Positions 1 through 12,579 of a stretch of 64,000 bases of DNA are shown piece by piece. Origin of the DNA: Talpa occidentalis. Its lineage: Eukaryota; Chordata; Mammalia; Eulipotyphla; Talpidae. The translations under genes were made by a program, and so were the position numbers. Numbering within the stretch: the stretch's first letter is position 1; each line of letters begins with the position of its first letter. The notes beneath the pieces were generated by a model. That model saw only the letters and a list, made by a program, of their open reading frames with translations, was not told where the DNA came from and made no database searches. The stretch covers positions 98,230,684 to 98,294,683 of the forward strand of contig NW_026555331.1 in the NCBI RefSeq assembly GCF_014898055.3. The letters are read 5' to 3'.

Positions 1-1860
1 GTTTACAAGATATCTTAATAGATGAACCTTTAACCTCACCATGCAGTCCCTTTCTTTTTTAATTCCTGTTAAAGAACTCCAAACAGAAGGACTTTCTCAA
101 GTAATGTGTTGGGATAAATTCTCAAATTTCCATAGTTTATTTTTTCAAAAGTTTGTAACACTTGTTATTTGGGTCTCTTTCCTAGTATTTCTGGGAAAGC
201 TGAAAAAAACCTCTTTAATATTTCCATTTTGTTATTGGAGGAATTAAGGTGCCAGAAAAATCACATAGTCTGTCAATGTCAGAAATTCAATGAGAACTGA
301 GTTTGGGTTTCCCAAATTATTGCTCATTGTATTCTATATCTGTTTCACACATACTAGAAACACCTTGAACTTTATTTAATAAAAATAAATGAAGGGTCCA
401 AGAGCAAAATTAACAGAAAAAAATGTAAGATGCATTTTTAAGATCCCCTCCCTGGTCCAGATATCATTTAATAATTTGGCACTACTTTATCTCACATCCT
501 ATCTGAATAACCCAGTACTGATGAGCCAAAGAGTGTATCAAACTTTAGAAGACAAAGGGCCAAACATCACTTCCACAGTGATCTGCTCCCAACAGAAATT
601 GTCTTTGAGTGTTCTGAGAGTTGACTTAATAAAAATGGTGACTCTTTTGTATTTCATTCTGATTTCTATCCAAATTTTTAAAATCTAATAATTCAAAGAG
701 TCTTTATTATTAATTATTTTCTAGTGCTAAGACCATAAACCACCCTGTCTGTGACATATGATTGCTGAAAGTTTAGCTATACGGAATAAGTATGTTGTGT
801 TGCAGGATGTGCAAATTCATAGGTGAAGTTGGTATAAGCAAAAAATCTTCTTGGCCTATTGGGAAATGGAGATGCTATAAATGGTGCCAACTATTTCTGT
901 ATTTGAATGCTAGAACCAAGAAAAATGAATAAAAGTTACATAGAGGGAGTTTCCACTCATTACCAGGAAAATTTTTCTAATAAATAGACCTGTCCATAAA
1001 ATAGCTTGGGTTTCCTTATAACACTAAGGAGGTCACTTTGGAAATGTTTGGATAGTGACTGAATGACCATCTTTTGGGGTGGACAGGTTGGCACAGTTCT
1101 GATAAGGGGTCTAAGTAGGATCCTGATAAGGGATTAAAGTATGAAATATACTGACATTTTGCTTGAGGGCAACTTACAACATGACTAGATGAAGAGTCTT
1201 TAAAAACTGGAGTTTAGTGACAAATATGTGACACTAAACTCTGATGAGACAAGACATTTTAGGCTTTTCAGTGTCTTAAGCCATTTATTGGGTGCCCATA
1301 AATTAGTCAAAACACTGTAAAAATATATGAACTTACTTACAATACATACTTATTGAGGCTACTGAATAGATAGCAGTTTACTGTAACTGTGGAAACAGTC
1401 AATCTATTTTTACCTTTCTTCGTATTTAAGGTTAATAATAGATGACTCTTTATGGTTCCTAGTGTATAAAATTATAATTGGCAGCCACATGCAGAATTTA
1501 TATTTTAGGGCTTTCCAAAAACATTAATTAAGTCATATTCTTTACAGCACTGTGTGAGTTTGGAGAACTAAAATGAGACTTGATTGCTTTGCCCAGAACT
1601 TGAACAAGAAGGAACCACTGCCAGATCTAGATTTAGGGCTTAGGTTTCTTCATTTTCTCATTCTCACTCAAGTTCTCTCTTCAGAAATCAAAGAACATCA
1701 CTATTATTGTTGGAAAATTTGATGTTTTGGTTATTTTACCTTCTTACCAAGCATTTTTTTTGGCTTTGGCTTTAATTATATTTATAGTAATTGTAATGAC
1801 AAAAATATTTTAGGTGTAAGGAAGGGATAATTAGTATAATAATCCTAATAATAAAAAGAA
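1..1860. other. Unassigned AT-rich DNA
   Basis: No gene, recent retrotransposon or structured RNA seen. The short open frames at 41-247 and 389-688 have no recognisable domain or coding character. Confidence 0.6.
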
Positions 1861-1864
1861 TGGG

Positions 1865-2030
1865 CTAACAGTTTCTGAGGACTTTCTAGATGCTAGATCC
1901 TGGGGTGTATATCTCATCTAACTCTAACTTAAACCCCACATTTTGCTGAGAAAACTGATCCTCAAACAATGTTTTCACATTGTACAGCTGGTATCAGCAC
2001 CAGCCTAACTCTAGAGACTGTACTCATTTA
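1865..2030 (+). repeat. MIR-like ancient SINE remnant
   Basis: The order of motifs follows the MIR body: a 'tttctgaggactttctagatgc' type opening, 'atctcatcta', 'aaccccaca', then 'gctgagaaaactgatcctcaaa'. Strongly diverged. Confidence 0.5.
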
Positions 2031-2045
2031 AGATTTAGCAGTCAT

Positions 2046-3169
2046 GATTTTTACCCCAACTCTCTCAACTTTAATTGCAATTAGATTTTTTTTTCTTTCT
2101 TTATAAGAGCAGCCTCCTGGGCAGATATCAAAATAAGCCTTAAGTTTTCACTTTTGACAAAAGGATATTTTAGTAGTATAATAATGAAAATTAAAGACAA
2201 CTGAAGATTTAATGAAGACAGGAACTTGGTTGGTATGATATAATAGAAAGGGGATGGAATATATTCAGGACCACAGGTAATTAGGAAATTGTGACAAGAG
2301 AGCGCTGACCCCTAATGGCTATTGGATTCTAAGCACTGAAGAAGTATTTTCCTGCCACTGGGTGGCAGTAGCTACCAATTAATTTCCAGGAATGTTTTTC
2401 ATTTTATGACTATTGATAAAATACAGGTCTTTATCTCTAGGGGGAAGTGATTTTTTTTTTAGATGTCTCCTTTCAGTTAACTAATCTTTTCACGTAATAC
2501 ATTCACATTTATCAGTTCTTCTCCTATTATTACTGATGATTATGATGAGGATGAAGAGGAAGAGATGGAGGAGGAGTCTTGAGAAGATGGGGTGAAGTTA
2601 CTCAGGTAATCCCCTTCCACCTTGTCTAAGTTAAACTCCATTGATTTACCTTTATAATAAAGATCACACATAATAACAACAATACAAGAGTTTCCTCCCT
2701 TCAATCTATAGCTGTAGAGTGTTTATTGCATGGTAGACCAAAATAGGATGGTAACAGAGTTTAGCAAGAATGGATTGGAGGGTATGTCAAAACCAAAATG
2801 GAAAGGAACTTAAAATCATGGAGATTAACTTATTCATATGGATTTACAATAATCAAGAATTTCAAGTTTGTCTCAATCTACAAAACCAGTACATTTTACA
2901 GGAGAAGAAACAGGTTCTTCATATTTGTTAAGTGATCTTGTCCAAGATGTACTTGATGAATACAGCTAGAAAGTGCACTTCCCACTCATGGTGGCTGTCG
3001 GTCTAGGAAGAATAAACTATTAAAGACTTAATTTTCAAGCTTGAAAGGGAATTTCAAAATTCTAATGATGTTCAACTCTCCAATGTATATACAACAAGAA
3101 GAAATGAATTTATGGTGATAAAGAATACATTTTGTCTGACTTTAAAGTCAAGTAAGAAGTTTCAGTGGT
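2046..3169. other. Unassigned DNA with a purine-rich patch
   Basis: No gene seen. A GA-rich low-complexity patch lies at about 2535-2577. The rest is unremarkable intronic sequence. Confidence 0.5.
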
Positions 3170-3248
3170 ATAACTGTATGGACCTATATGAGTTCAGAAG
3201 ACCGGACTAAAGAACTACTAAAGTTTAGTCATTAAAATCATGTTTTTT
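3170..3248 (+). repeat. Direct repeat, copy 1 (partner at 3590-3668)
   Basis: About 79 bp matching 3590-3668 at an exact offset of 420 bp with about four mismatches. It begins at 'ataactgtatgg' and ends immediately before a SINE in both copies. Confidence 0.9.
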
Positions 3249-3517
3249 GGGGTCTTCCTGGTGGCACAAGGGATTGAGCACAGCACTGTGAAGCTGTCTG
3301 CAGCCTCTACAGTGCGGGTTAAATCCTGGCCAGCTGGGGATATATCCACATGGCGTGGCAGACCTATCCTGCCTCGCCCACTGATCCCCTCAGCAGTGTA
3401 TTTCAGTCAGTCTGCCTGTTCTGTTCCCTGCTCTGTCTGGTGAATCCTCTCACCCTCCCACACATCTGGCCTGTACTCTGGTTCTTGTATGCATGAATAA
3501 AAAATCTTTAAAAAAAA
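3249..3517 (+). repeat. Rhin-1-like SINE (subfamily B)
   Basis: tRNA-derived head (ggggtcttcctggtggcac), the 'cagcagtgtatttcagtcag' body and an AATAAA...TCTTTA tail. Diverged B-box (gggttaaatcctgg). Its 3' flank (gcagtttgggtgg) does not repeat its 5' flank, so no TSD is visible. That is unusual for this window and ties in with the direct repeat in front of it. Confidence 0.9.
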
Positions 3518-3589
3518 GCAGTTTGGGTGGTGTACTAAAGTGAGCTAAGGTCACTCTTTTTTAGGTGTTGTAGATGACATTGGTCCAAC

Positions 3590-3668
3590 ATAACTGTATG
3601 GAAGTATATGAGTGCAGAAGACCGGACTAAAGAACTACTAAAGTTTAGTCATTAAAATCATGTTTTCT
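3590..3668 (+). repeat. Direct repeat, copy 2
   Basis: Second copy of the segment at 3170-3248; it likewise ends at a SINE insertion point. Confidence 0.9.
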
Positions 3669-3915
3669 GGGGCCTCCCTGATGACACAAGGTTTTACATC
3701 ACAGCACTATGAAGCTATCGACAGCCACTGCAGCACAAGATCGATCTCCGGCCAGGGAGATGACCCATATGGTGCATCAGACCTCTCTGTCTCACCCACT
3801 GCTGCCCTCAGCAGTATATTTCAGTAAATCCACCTGTTCTGTTCCCCTCTTTCACCCCCTGCACCTCTGGCCTGTACACTAGTTCTTATATGTATAAATA
3901 AATAAATCTTTAAAA
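3669..3915 (+). repeat. Rhin-1-like SINE (subfamily B, old)
   Basis: Diverged copy with the 'cacctctggcctgtac' 3' half and an AATAAATAAATCTTT tail. Perfect 15-bp TSD aaaatcatgttttct at 3654-3668 and 3916-3930. Confidence 0.92.
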
Positions 3916-3930
3916 AAAATCATGTTTTCT

Positions 3931-5329
3931 TAGAATGTGTTAGTCCATGACAAAGTGCCTTTAAACTCTATTTTAAGATTAACAAAACAGCAGATTAGAA
4001 AACTTAGCGTACATCTTATTTTTACATTTCAGAAATTATTATTTTCAAACATAACACAGCTAAGGCACTAAATCATAACTAAAAAATTTCTGCACAGTGA
4101 GTGATTATCTCTGAATGATGGGGATCACTGGTCAATGCAATGTCATTTTTTTCTCCTGTATTTTTCAAATTATCTAATAATAAAATTATAAAAATAGTAA
4201 GTAATTTCATTTACTATTTCCAGAACTTTGTTCTGATTTCATTATTCAATTTGTAAGTATATGGTTTTAGTACTTAGAGAAGTTAATGAATGAATATGAA
4301 CTAGAGAAATAGAGAAATTGTTATCAGAGCAATCCTTCTTAAAAGCAGAGTAGTACTTATAAAGTGTATTATGGAAAGAGCATATCAAAATACCTCCCAT
4401 ATTAGCCACTAGTTTCCACCAGAAGAATGCTATATTTTAAATTAAGTCAAGGAGTATTCATTTAAAACACAACCTGTAACCAATGTGGGTTTTATGCACA
4501 AAAAGTTAGTTTCCATATAGGAAAAACATTGTTTTCTTGGTTTGTGTGTATGTCATAAGCCTTGTTGATAATCCAGAACTGTGCTAAATGACCTCCAGCA
4601 TTCTCTTTCAGTGAAAGGAAAGGTCAAGATTTTTGTGACTTAGATTTGTGTTAATTAACAATTCCTCCAGTTTCCTCTCTTCTATTTATCCTCCTTTCTT
4701 TTCCCTATGCCCCGCTCCTGTAAATAAACAACATTTACAAATAATTCTCCTTACTGGGGATAAGCTCAGCCTGTTGCAATGGAAACTAGGGTGTTACTGA
4801 AGCTCGTCATCATTTTTATTTTCATTCCTTTCTCAAATAGGGTCTTCAGAGTTAAGGGTTCATCTCTCCTGGGAAGAGATGATGTTTTTCATCTTCAAGT
4901 AATTATGATCGTCAGAAAGTTTTTGTTCTGATTAATCCTGAAGGCTATCCATGTGATGTCTACCCACTGACCACATTTTAAGACAAGTATGCCCTTTACC
5001 CAGTGTTTTCTTGGTTTCTTAGCCATCTTCATAATCATGGTTTCCTGAATGTTCTGTAATTTTTCTATTTTTGTCTCTTTAAGAAAAAATGGTCTGCAAT
5101 GAAATTGTCTGGAAGCAAGTCAATAAACAGACAGACCTTCTTTTAGTCAGGAGAAGATTTTTTTCTAGATAATTTCTGCATAAATGATGTTCCTAATCAT
5201 TATGTCTAAACCATAACACTTATTCTGGAAAGTTGTTGGTTAGTAGGTATGTTTAAGCAATGGCTAACAGGTGCAGCTTGTCATTCTAGGCTATTTTCTA
5301 ATTCCAAACAGGACAATAGGGATTGAAAT
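3931..5329. other. Unassigned intronic DNA
   Basis: No gene or recognisable recent repeat. Confidence 0.5.
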
Positions 5330-6668
5330 ATATGGGTTCTCTACACTTACATGGTCAGTAATTTATGGCAAAGGAGCCAAGAGCCTTGCAATGGAGAAAG
5401 GAAATGATCTTCAACAAATGGTGTTGAGAAATCTACAATGTGAAAACCACATGCAGAAGAATAGAACGAGACCACTATCTCACACCATACACAAAAATTA
5501 ATTCAAAATGGATTAAATACTTGGATGTAAGCTCTGAAACCATAAAACACAGAAGAAAACATAAGTAAAACACTCCATGACTCTGGCTTCTATGTTTTTG
5601 GAATTTAATTCCAATAGCAAGAGAAACAAAAGCAAAAATAAACAAATGGCACTACATCAAACTAAAATACTTCTATACAGCAAAAGAAACTATCATTAAA
5701 ATTAAAAGACACCCTGATGAAAAGGAGAAAATACTTACATATCAGCCATTCTACAAGGGGCTAATATTAATATCAACAAACATCTCAACAATGACAAAAC
5801 AAACAAGCTGGTCAAAAAATGGGCAGAAGAATTAAATAAATACTTCTCCAAAGAAGACATACAGATGGCTAACCAGAACATTAAAATGTACTCATCATCA
5901 CTTATCATCAGGGAAATGCAAATTAACCACCTCACATTCCAGAAAATAGTCCATATCAAAAACAAACAAACAAAAACAAAACTACAGAAACAAATGCTGG
6001 CAAGATTATCATTCACTTTTGGTGGGAATGTAGACTGGTTGAGCTCCCATGGAAAAAAGTATGGGTGTTTTTCAAAATGTTAAAAATAGATCTATATCCT
6101 CTAGGGGTATATGTAGGCATATATCCAAAGAATTAAAAAATCACTAATTTGAAGTGGTATTTGCACTTCTATATTCATTGTAGCATTACTTACAATAAGT
6201 ACCTGGAAACAACCACAGTGCCCATGGACACATGGTTGGATAAAAATATGTTATCTATACACAGTGGAATACTACTCAGCTATAAAAAGAGATATCTTTC
6301 CATTTCTCACCACATGGATGGCACTGGAGGGGAAGATGCTAAACAACATTAATTAGAAGGAGAAAAACAAACACTGGATGATTTCACACATGTGGAATAC
6401 ATCAAGACAGAAGAAAGGAACAGGAAAAACTAAAGCAAAAACAATTTTTGAAATGTGACTGCAGAATTGAGACGATAGCAGGGTGTATGGGGAGTAGGGA
6501 GTAAAGATGGGGAGGGGGCCTAATGGATGATGGTGAAGAACTATAGATGCTTTGATGGTGGGTGTAATATAGTAACAAACATTTGAAGAGGTGTGAACCT
6601 ATATCACTAAAATATATAGTGCTATAATCTAATGAGACCTCAAGAATAAAATAAATTAGTACAAAGAA
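5330..6668 (+). mobile_element. L1 ORF2 3' part and 3' UTR, old copy
   Basis: Decayed sense L1. ORF2 C-terminal landmarks are visible, such as 'gggcagaagaattaaataaata' ahead of 'acttctccaaagaagacata', 'gggaaatgcaaat', and 'cagtggaatactactcagctat'. A G-rich 3' UTR (about 6480-6520) follows, then an A-rich end near 6650-6668. Many stops and indels; not functional. Confidence 0.85.
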
Positions 6669-6764
6669 AAAATATGGCTTCTACAAACACTGTCCATTAT
6701 TCAATTCCTCTCCTTTATCCTTAGTTCTATACTTTATAGAACTCAATAAAAGTGGTTCCCTCTG

Positions 6765-7566
6765 AGGAAATGCAAGTGACCAACAAGTACATGAAAAATT
6801 GTTCAACATCTCTTGTAATCAGGGATGCAAATTAAAACCACAATGAGATACTACTTTACACCAGCGAGAATGGCACATGTTAAAAACACTAGCAACAACA
6901 AATGTTGGCGAGGATGTAGAGAAAAAGGAACTCTCCTACACCGCTGGTGGAAATGTAAACAGATCCAACCGCTATGGAAATCTGTGTGATGGTTCCTCAA
7001 ACTACTAAAAATGGATCTTCCATATGACCCAGCAATTCCACTTGTAGGAATCTACCCAAAGGACACAAAAACAATAATTCAAAAGGATACCTGTACCCCT
7101 GTGGTTACTGCATTACTAATTATAATAGGTAAGATATGGAAACAACCCAAATACCCAAAAATAGATGACTGGATCAATGGAATATTATTCAGCAATCAAA
7201 AAAAGATAAACTCATGCCATTTGCAGCAACACGGATGGAGCTAGAAAGGATTATGCTCAGTGAAATAAGTCAGAAGGAAAAAGAAAAATATCAGATGGTT
7301 TCACTTATGGGAGGAATATAGGGGAACCAAATAAGGGATCAGGGGAAAAACAGTAACAAAAAAATTGGCAGGCAACTATAAATCAGAGACATTCTGCAGG
7401 GGAGGGAGAGGGGTCAGAACCAGGAAGGGAAGAGAAGAGCACATGGAACTATGGTGATGGTGCTTGGGTGAATTAGTGGTGGGAATTCTATGGGGGCTTC
7501 ACCGAGATGCAAAATGAACAATGATGCAAAATATATATGAATAAGTAAATTATATCAAAAACTTTT
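6765..7566 (+). mobile_element. L1 ORF2 3' end and 3' UTR, second copy
   Basis: Restarts at an earlier L1 position than the preceding copy ended, so it is an independent insertion directly downstream. Readable ORF2 C-terminal motifs: DLPYDPAIPL, KDTKTIIQKDT, WKQPKYPKIDDWI. The frame is broken by stops. A purine-rich 3' UTR (7390-7440) is present. Confidence 0.9.
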
Positions 7567-7569
7567 GTT

Positions 7570-8190
7570 CCCTCTGAAATAAAGGGAACTTGCAGAATTT
7601 ATGCTCAAAATACAACTTCAGAATCTCTGGAGGAGGAACAATGATGCATTATCTTTTCAAATATTTGTTTTAAAGGTTACAATTTCCAAATGTTCATTTG
7701 TTTGAATAGTGTTTTGTTTCTAAAGGTGCCTTGGAGGAGTAATTTTAATACTTGGAACAAGTTGAAGGGAATGGTTAAAAGTGTTAATGCAGCTTAAAGT
7801 TTTTTTCCTGATTTCTGGGTGAAAAAGTAGGGAAGAGTATGTGATGAGAGGAAAAGGACATTATGGCTATTTTGTTTTTTAATGCAGAACTTGTAAGAAG
7901 AAGATTGGCAAGATTTTCTGCTAAATGACATAAAATGACATAAAGAGGAAACACAAATGCTGCAAGAGAACATAAGCCTTCCTCCCAACAAGCAGATAGC
8001 ATATGGCTGTACATCAGCTAGCAAAATGATATTAAGCTAAAGAAAGGCATCTATCATGGCTTTTCATGTTGAGCTGCTAGGTACTATGAAATATTAGCAG
8101 AGCCATTTTTATGCTCCAATATTTCTCACTCTGTGAAAAAGTTAACTGATGGGTGTTGTCCACTAAGCCTATGATAGAGAACTGACACTG
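7570..8190. other. Unassigned intronic DNA
   Basis: No gene. Two overlapping antisense open frames of 76 codons near 7784-8024 are AT-rich and featureless. Confidence 0.5.
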
Positions 8191-8229
8191 CTCTTACAGG
8201 ATTTAAAAGAAATGGCTGGAATACAGCAT

Positions 8230-8445
8230 AAAGTCTGTTCAGAGTATAGACTTTGGAGTCAGGAAGACACGAATTTTAAATATGGCTGTGTCACCTTAGT
8301 GGGACTTAGCAACTACTCTGAATCCCAATGTCCCCATCTGAGAAATGAATATACTACTCCAAGTTTCCTAATACTTATCTTAAAGTGCTATTAAAGTACT
8401 AATGAGACAGTGCTTATCAGGTACTTCCAACACCCAATTTCTAAT
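8230..8445 (-). repeat. MIR-like remnant
   Basis: Reverse-complement MIR order: 'actttggagtcaggaagac', 'ggctgtgtcacctta', 'catctgagaaatgaatata', then 'gtgcttatcaggtac'. Confidence 0.6.
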
Positions 8446-9009
8446 GCCTAATAAGCCATAAATAAATGCAATCAATAATTATTATGAAAATTGTGTAATA
8501 TTTTTAGTAACTGATGGTACAGACCTGTATCTGAATGCCTGACAAGAAATATAAAAATACTTCTATATTCTTATTCTTTTTTCTTATACCAAGAATCCTG
8601 CCTTCTGCCAAAACTGTGCATATTTGCTCATGGTCCCTCCTTCATGGAGGTAGGTTGTCCCATAACAAACCAACATATACTGAGGATTTGGGCATTATTA
8701 TCAATATTTTTTCTAACTTCAGGTCCAACATGATGAGCTACAAGTAACAAGACATCAAGGCTTCTAGAAAATAATTATCAATTGTGTTAATTTCCAGTTT
8801 GATATAAGGAAAGTCAATAATACTTGCTTCTAAATGTGGTATTTCAAAGCCGAATGCCATGTCTAACGTGGGTTTGTGTTCTGAGGGACTGGAGATGGAC
8901 ACAGGATGCTGGTCATCCTGAAAGCTCCATCTATTTTTAGCTCAGCCTACAATCATTCTACAATACACTGAGCGCTGAGCCAGAGGCATGGGAGTCAACA
9001 AAAGAGATC

Positions 9010-9830
9010 AGCAGAGGTACTGTCAGTTTGAAATATTCCCAAAATGAATCTCCAATCTGCTCCCACTCATCACTTTCCTATTTCCATCACTCTTACTACT
9101 ATTCTCTCAAAACTCAGAGGCACTTTTTATTTTTCCCCTTTTTCCATATTGTTCCCATCATATCAGTGACTATTGCCATTAATTCTATATCCATAATGAA
9201 TCTCTCATTTCATTTAGGCTTTCACCAAGCCTCCTCTGATTATCTAAAAGTGCCCCCCCACATAGTCCCCCTCAAGTCCCCTGCCCCAGAGTCTATCTTG
9301 CCTTCTGTTTCTCCAGTTTCATTTAAATCCCTTCTAAATATGAATTTTTGAACCTTTCTTCCTTTGTTCAAATATTTTCCAATGAACACAGACTTCTTGG
9401 CTGTCATCAGGGCTGGGATGGACAGTTTCAACTCCATTTGTCAGTTGATCTTCCGCTGGCATTTTGCAGCCAAAGTGGGCTTAATAATCTGCATACTATC
9501 AGTTTATCACCTTTGCTTATGTCCACTTCTTTACTTGCAAAGTTTTATTCTTACTGTTACCTTTCCTCTAAGGTCCACCTCAAATTCTCAACCAGATGTG
9601 ATTCCAGCTTTTTGTGCAAATTCTCATAGATGAACTCACACTTATTGTGCATCTTTCCATGAATCTTATTGCATTTTGACTCTTATTATAGCTAGTTACA
9701 TATTTATTATCTATATCACCAGACTTTAAGATTTTTAAAGAAGAAACTTTCAAATTTATTTCATTACATCCTACTCCCACCCAGAATACTTAGCAAACCG
9801 CTGGGTCATAGTGTGCATTGATTCAATTAT
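9010..9830 (+). repeat. L2 LINE 3' portion
   Basis: Pyrimidine-rich L2 pattern: 'ccaatctgctcccactcatcac', later 'ctctaaggtccacctcaaat', and an L2-type 3' end with 'gactttaagat...cagaatacttagc'. Old and diverged; it probably shares origin with the next block. Confidence 0.55.
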
Positions 9831-9984
9831 TGGAATGGAAGAGTAAGACTCTCCTTCCCAGTGTATGACTATCAGTAGGCTTGCAATAATTATCTGTTGA
9901 ATAAAATCATATACATGTATTTTACTTATACACATCACTAAAATTGCTCTTTCAAAGACTAGCAATCATACCCTATTGCCCATT

Positions 9985-10440
9985 CCTTTATTTCTGAAAT
10001 AATCTCCTTGCTAGATTCTATAGCCCTGATCTATCCTGACGGCCCTGCTACTTTTGTGCCCATCAGTCCTCAATGTCTGTGGTTGAATTCTTTTTCTCCC
10101 CACTCATTCTATAAGATGGTATTCCCAAAGTCTCATTTTTCTTCTTTTCACTCTATGCTTTTTATGGTGTTAACTATTACTTCTCAACATTTCACATTGA
10201 GTACCAACCTCTGTGTGAAGAAAAAGACTTCCAGCTGTCTTTTCATAATAATGTCCTTCCCATATTTCAAGCTACACATTTTTATCTTTCTTTTATTTAC
10301 TTCTATGTTACCAATTATTATGTGCTGTGGTAGAAAACTGTTATTTTTCTCTTTCAACATTATCTCCCTACTGGCAATTATACTTGATTTTTCTGCTGAG
10401 GAAGACATCTATCTTCAAATTCTGCCATGTGCTTCTCATT
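9985..10440 (+). repeat. L2 LINE internal fragment
   Basis: L2 ORF-like pattern 'ataagatggtattcccaaag' followed by 'cttttcactctatgctt'. Low-confidence family call based on remembered consensus. Confidence 0.4.
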
Positions 10441-10460
10441 TCCCATGGCCTAGGAAACCA

Positions 10461-10575
10461 GGAGAATATTTTCACAATATTTTCAGGGGAAGATGATTAG
10501 GATATTCTGAGTGTCAACTATTGTGCAAGGCACTTCAGTGTCTGATTCATTTAGCTCATTTTATTCTTAGTATAA
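10461..10575 (+). repeat. Inverted repeat, left arm (MIR-like core)
   Basis: About 108 bp that pairs with 10796-10910 in reverse complement at about 93% (7 mismatches counted). The inner part (gatattctgagtgtcaacta) resembles MIR. Confidence 0.9.
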
Positions 10576-10795
10576 ACTAATATACTAATGTACTAAATAT
10601 ATTCTAATAGACTAGGGATTAGTATATTCTAATCCCCTTATCACTGTGATTGCTTTAGATCTGAGTACAAGGCACAAGGTCAATTAAAGGAAAAGAGAAA
10701 AAATTTTGAGCATTTTTTTCATCAGTCAAGCATGCAGATTATTTTACCAACTTAGTTCTGGTGGGATATGACTCAAGAACTGCTAGGGGCCACAA

Positions 10796-10910
10796 TTTAA
10801 ACTAAGAATAAAGTGAACTAAATGAATCAGGCACTGAAGTGCCTCACACAATACTTGACACTCAGAATATCCTAATCATTTTCCCCTGAAAATATTGTGA
10901 AAATATTCCT
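10796..10910 (-). repeat. Inverted repeat, right arm
   Basis: Reverse complement of the arm at 10461-10575, separated from it by about 220 bp of unrelated sequence. Confidence 0.9.
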
Positions 10911-11129
10911 CTGAAATACTGTCATTTCCCCCAAAAATATTTTCCTCCTCCAAAGCTTCTCACTTCTAGAAATAGCACAGCCTTCCACTCAGTTCTCATC
11001 ATTGACATCTGGGATTCCTTGTTGACACCTCCTGCACACCCTTATGTACCAATCAGTGAATCACACAGTATTCTTTTCATCTCCAGATTGTATTTGAAAT
11101 ATATTTGCTTCTGTTCATGTACATTGATT

Positions 11130-11660
11130 CCTCTGTATTCTAAAGTCCTATCCTCTCTAACCAGCATTACAGTAAAAGCTTCCTAGTTATTCTTTTCACT
11201 CAAACCTTTGTCAAATCTTGATAATCATCTTCTCTTGATTTAGTCTAAAAGTGTTCATGATCTACCTTCTTCTACAGGCTCAGTCTTCATCTCTCTCTTA
11301 ATCCTTGAAACTCATCAAATTCCTTCCCACTGCAATGACTTAGCATATGCTATTTCCTTAGTCTAAGAAACTTCTGTTAGACTTCTATTACACTTTGACT
11401 GGCTAATTCCTATTCCTGATTTAAATATTGCATAAATATTATTGCCTAAATAATACTTTTTATAAAAGATCTTAACTTCCTGGACTGAGTTCCAATTTTA
11501 TGATCTTAGGACATCCTGACCTTCCTTTGCAGCACTGTAATTAAATGTCTTCTTACTATAGACTGTATCTTAAAGACGAGGACTTACTTTTTGAGCTTCT
11601 CTGTATCCCTGATATTTGGCACAAAGTGTGATACAGAATGTGTAAATATTTCATGAATTA
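11130..11660 (+). repeat. L2 LINE 3' end
   Basis: L2 signature: 'cactgcaatgacttagcatatgc' region, then 'tatagactgtatcttaaag', 'tctctgtatccctgatattt' and a terminal 'tgtaaatatttcatgaatta'. Diverged. Confidence 0.65.
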
Positions 11661-11922
11661 AAAAAAAGGCACCACTTGTCTAAACTTACTTTGTTTTCCT
11701 GCCCTCTGAGCATGTCTCCACTTTTATTTTCCTCAACTCAGTAGCATCTCATTCTCTTTAACCGAGGCACAAAGTCAGCCTTAATTTCCAGTCTCTTCTA
11801 TTCTTACTTTTCTGCCTGTTCCATACCAAATCTTGTTGAATATGCCTCCATAAAGTATTTCATAAATGCCATTTTTATTTCCATTTTGGTTATAATCACC
11901 TTCATTCTGATTCTACGTTTTA

Positions 11923-12447
11923 TTTATTTATTTTTTTTAATAAATTTTATTTTTATATTCCTCATACATTTGCAATCCCCCCATTCTGACCCCAATCTCT
12001 CCCCTCCCGCCCCCCCACCCCCCAAAAAGTGTCTCTGGTTCATAGTTTTTGTTGATTTTGATTTTCACTTTCTTATAGTTATTCATTTTCCTGGTCCCTT
12101 ATTTAAGTATTCTAGATTCCTGCTATGAGTGAGACCATCCGGTATTTTTCTTTTTCTTTTTGGCTTATTTCACTGAGCATGATCCCTTCCAGCGCCATCC
12201 ATGTTGCTGCAAATTGCATGTGTTTATCTTTTTTGAATGCTGAGTAATATTCCATGGTATATATGTACCACATCTTCTTGATCCAGTCATCTATTTTTGG
12301 GCATTTGGGCTGTTTCCAAAGTTTAGCTATTGTAAATAGTGCTGCTATAAACATAGGGGTGCAGGTGTTCTTTGGAATTGATGTTTCTGTGTCCTTTGGG
12401 TAAATACCTAGGAGTGGAATTGCTGGATCCTGTGGAAGCTCTATGTT
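11923..12447 (-). mobile_element. Young 5'-truncated L1 insertion
   Basis: Perfect 15-bp TSD tgattctacgtttta at 11908-11922 and 12448-12462. In minus orientation the copy carries the ORF2 C-terminus (motifs WKQPKCPKIDDWI and YTMEYYSAFKKDKHMQFAA readable on the minus strand), a G-rich 3' UTR (11977-12024) and a short A-rich tail. The frame is nearly intact, so insertion is fairly recent. It is antisense to + coordinates but sense to TMEM196 transcription. Confidence 0.95.
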
Positions 12448-12579
12448 TGATTCTACGTTTTAACAGAAAGATGTACATAATCCTCCTGACTCCAATTCTT
12501 CACATGGCTGCCTGGGGGATTATTTCTCAAAAAAAAAAAACAAAACAATAACCAAAAAACAAAAAACTGACTTATCTTA

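Noticed and set aside
5271..7244. Reverse-transcriptase-like fragments as a functional gene
   Set aside because: They are 3' ends of decayed L1 copies with stops and frameshifts, not an active element.
10008..10496. 162-codon open frame with hydrophobic residues (plus strand)
   Set aside because: T/C-rich sequence in an L2-like block gives long Phe/Leu/Ser-rich frames by chance; no domain, and the end overlaps the inverted repeat arm.
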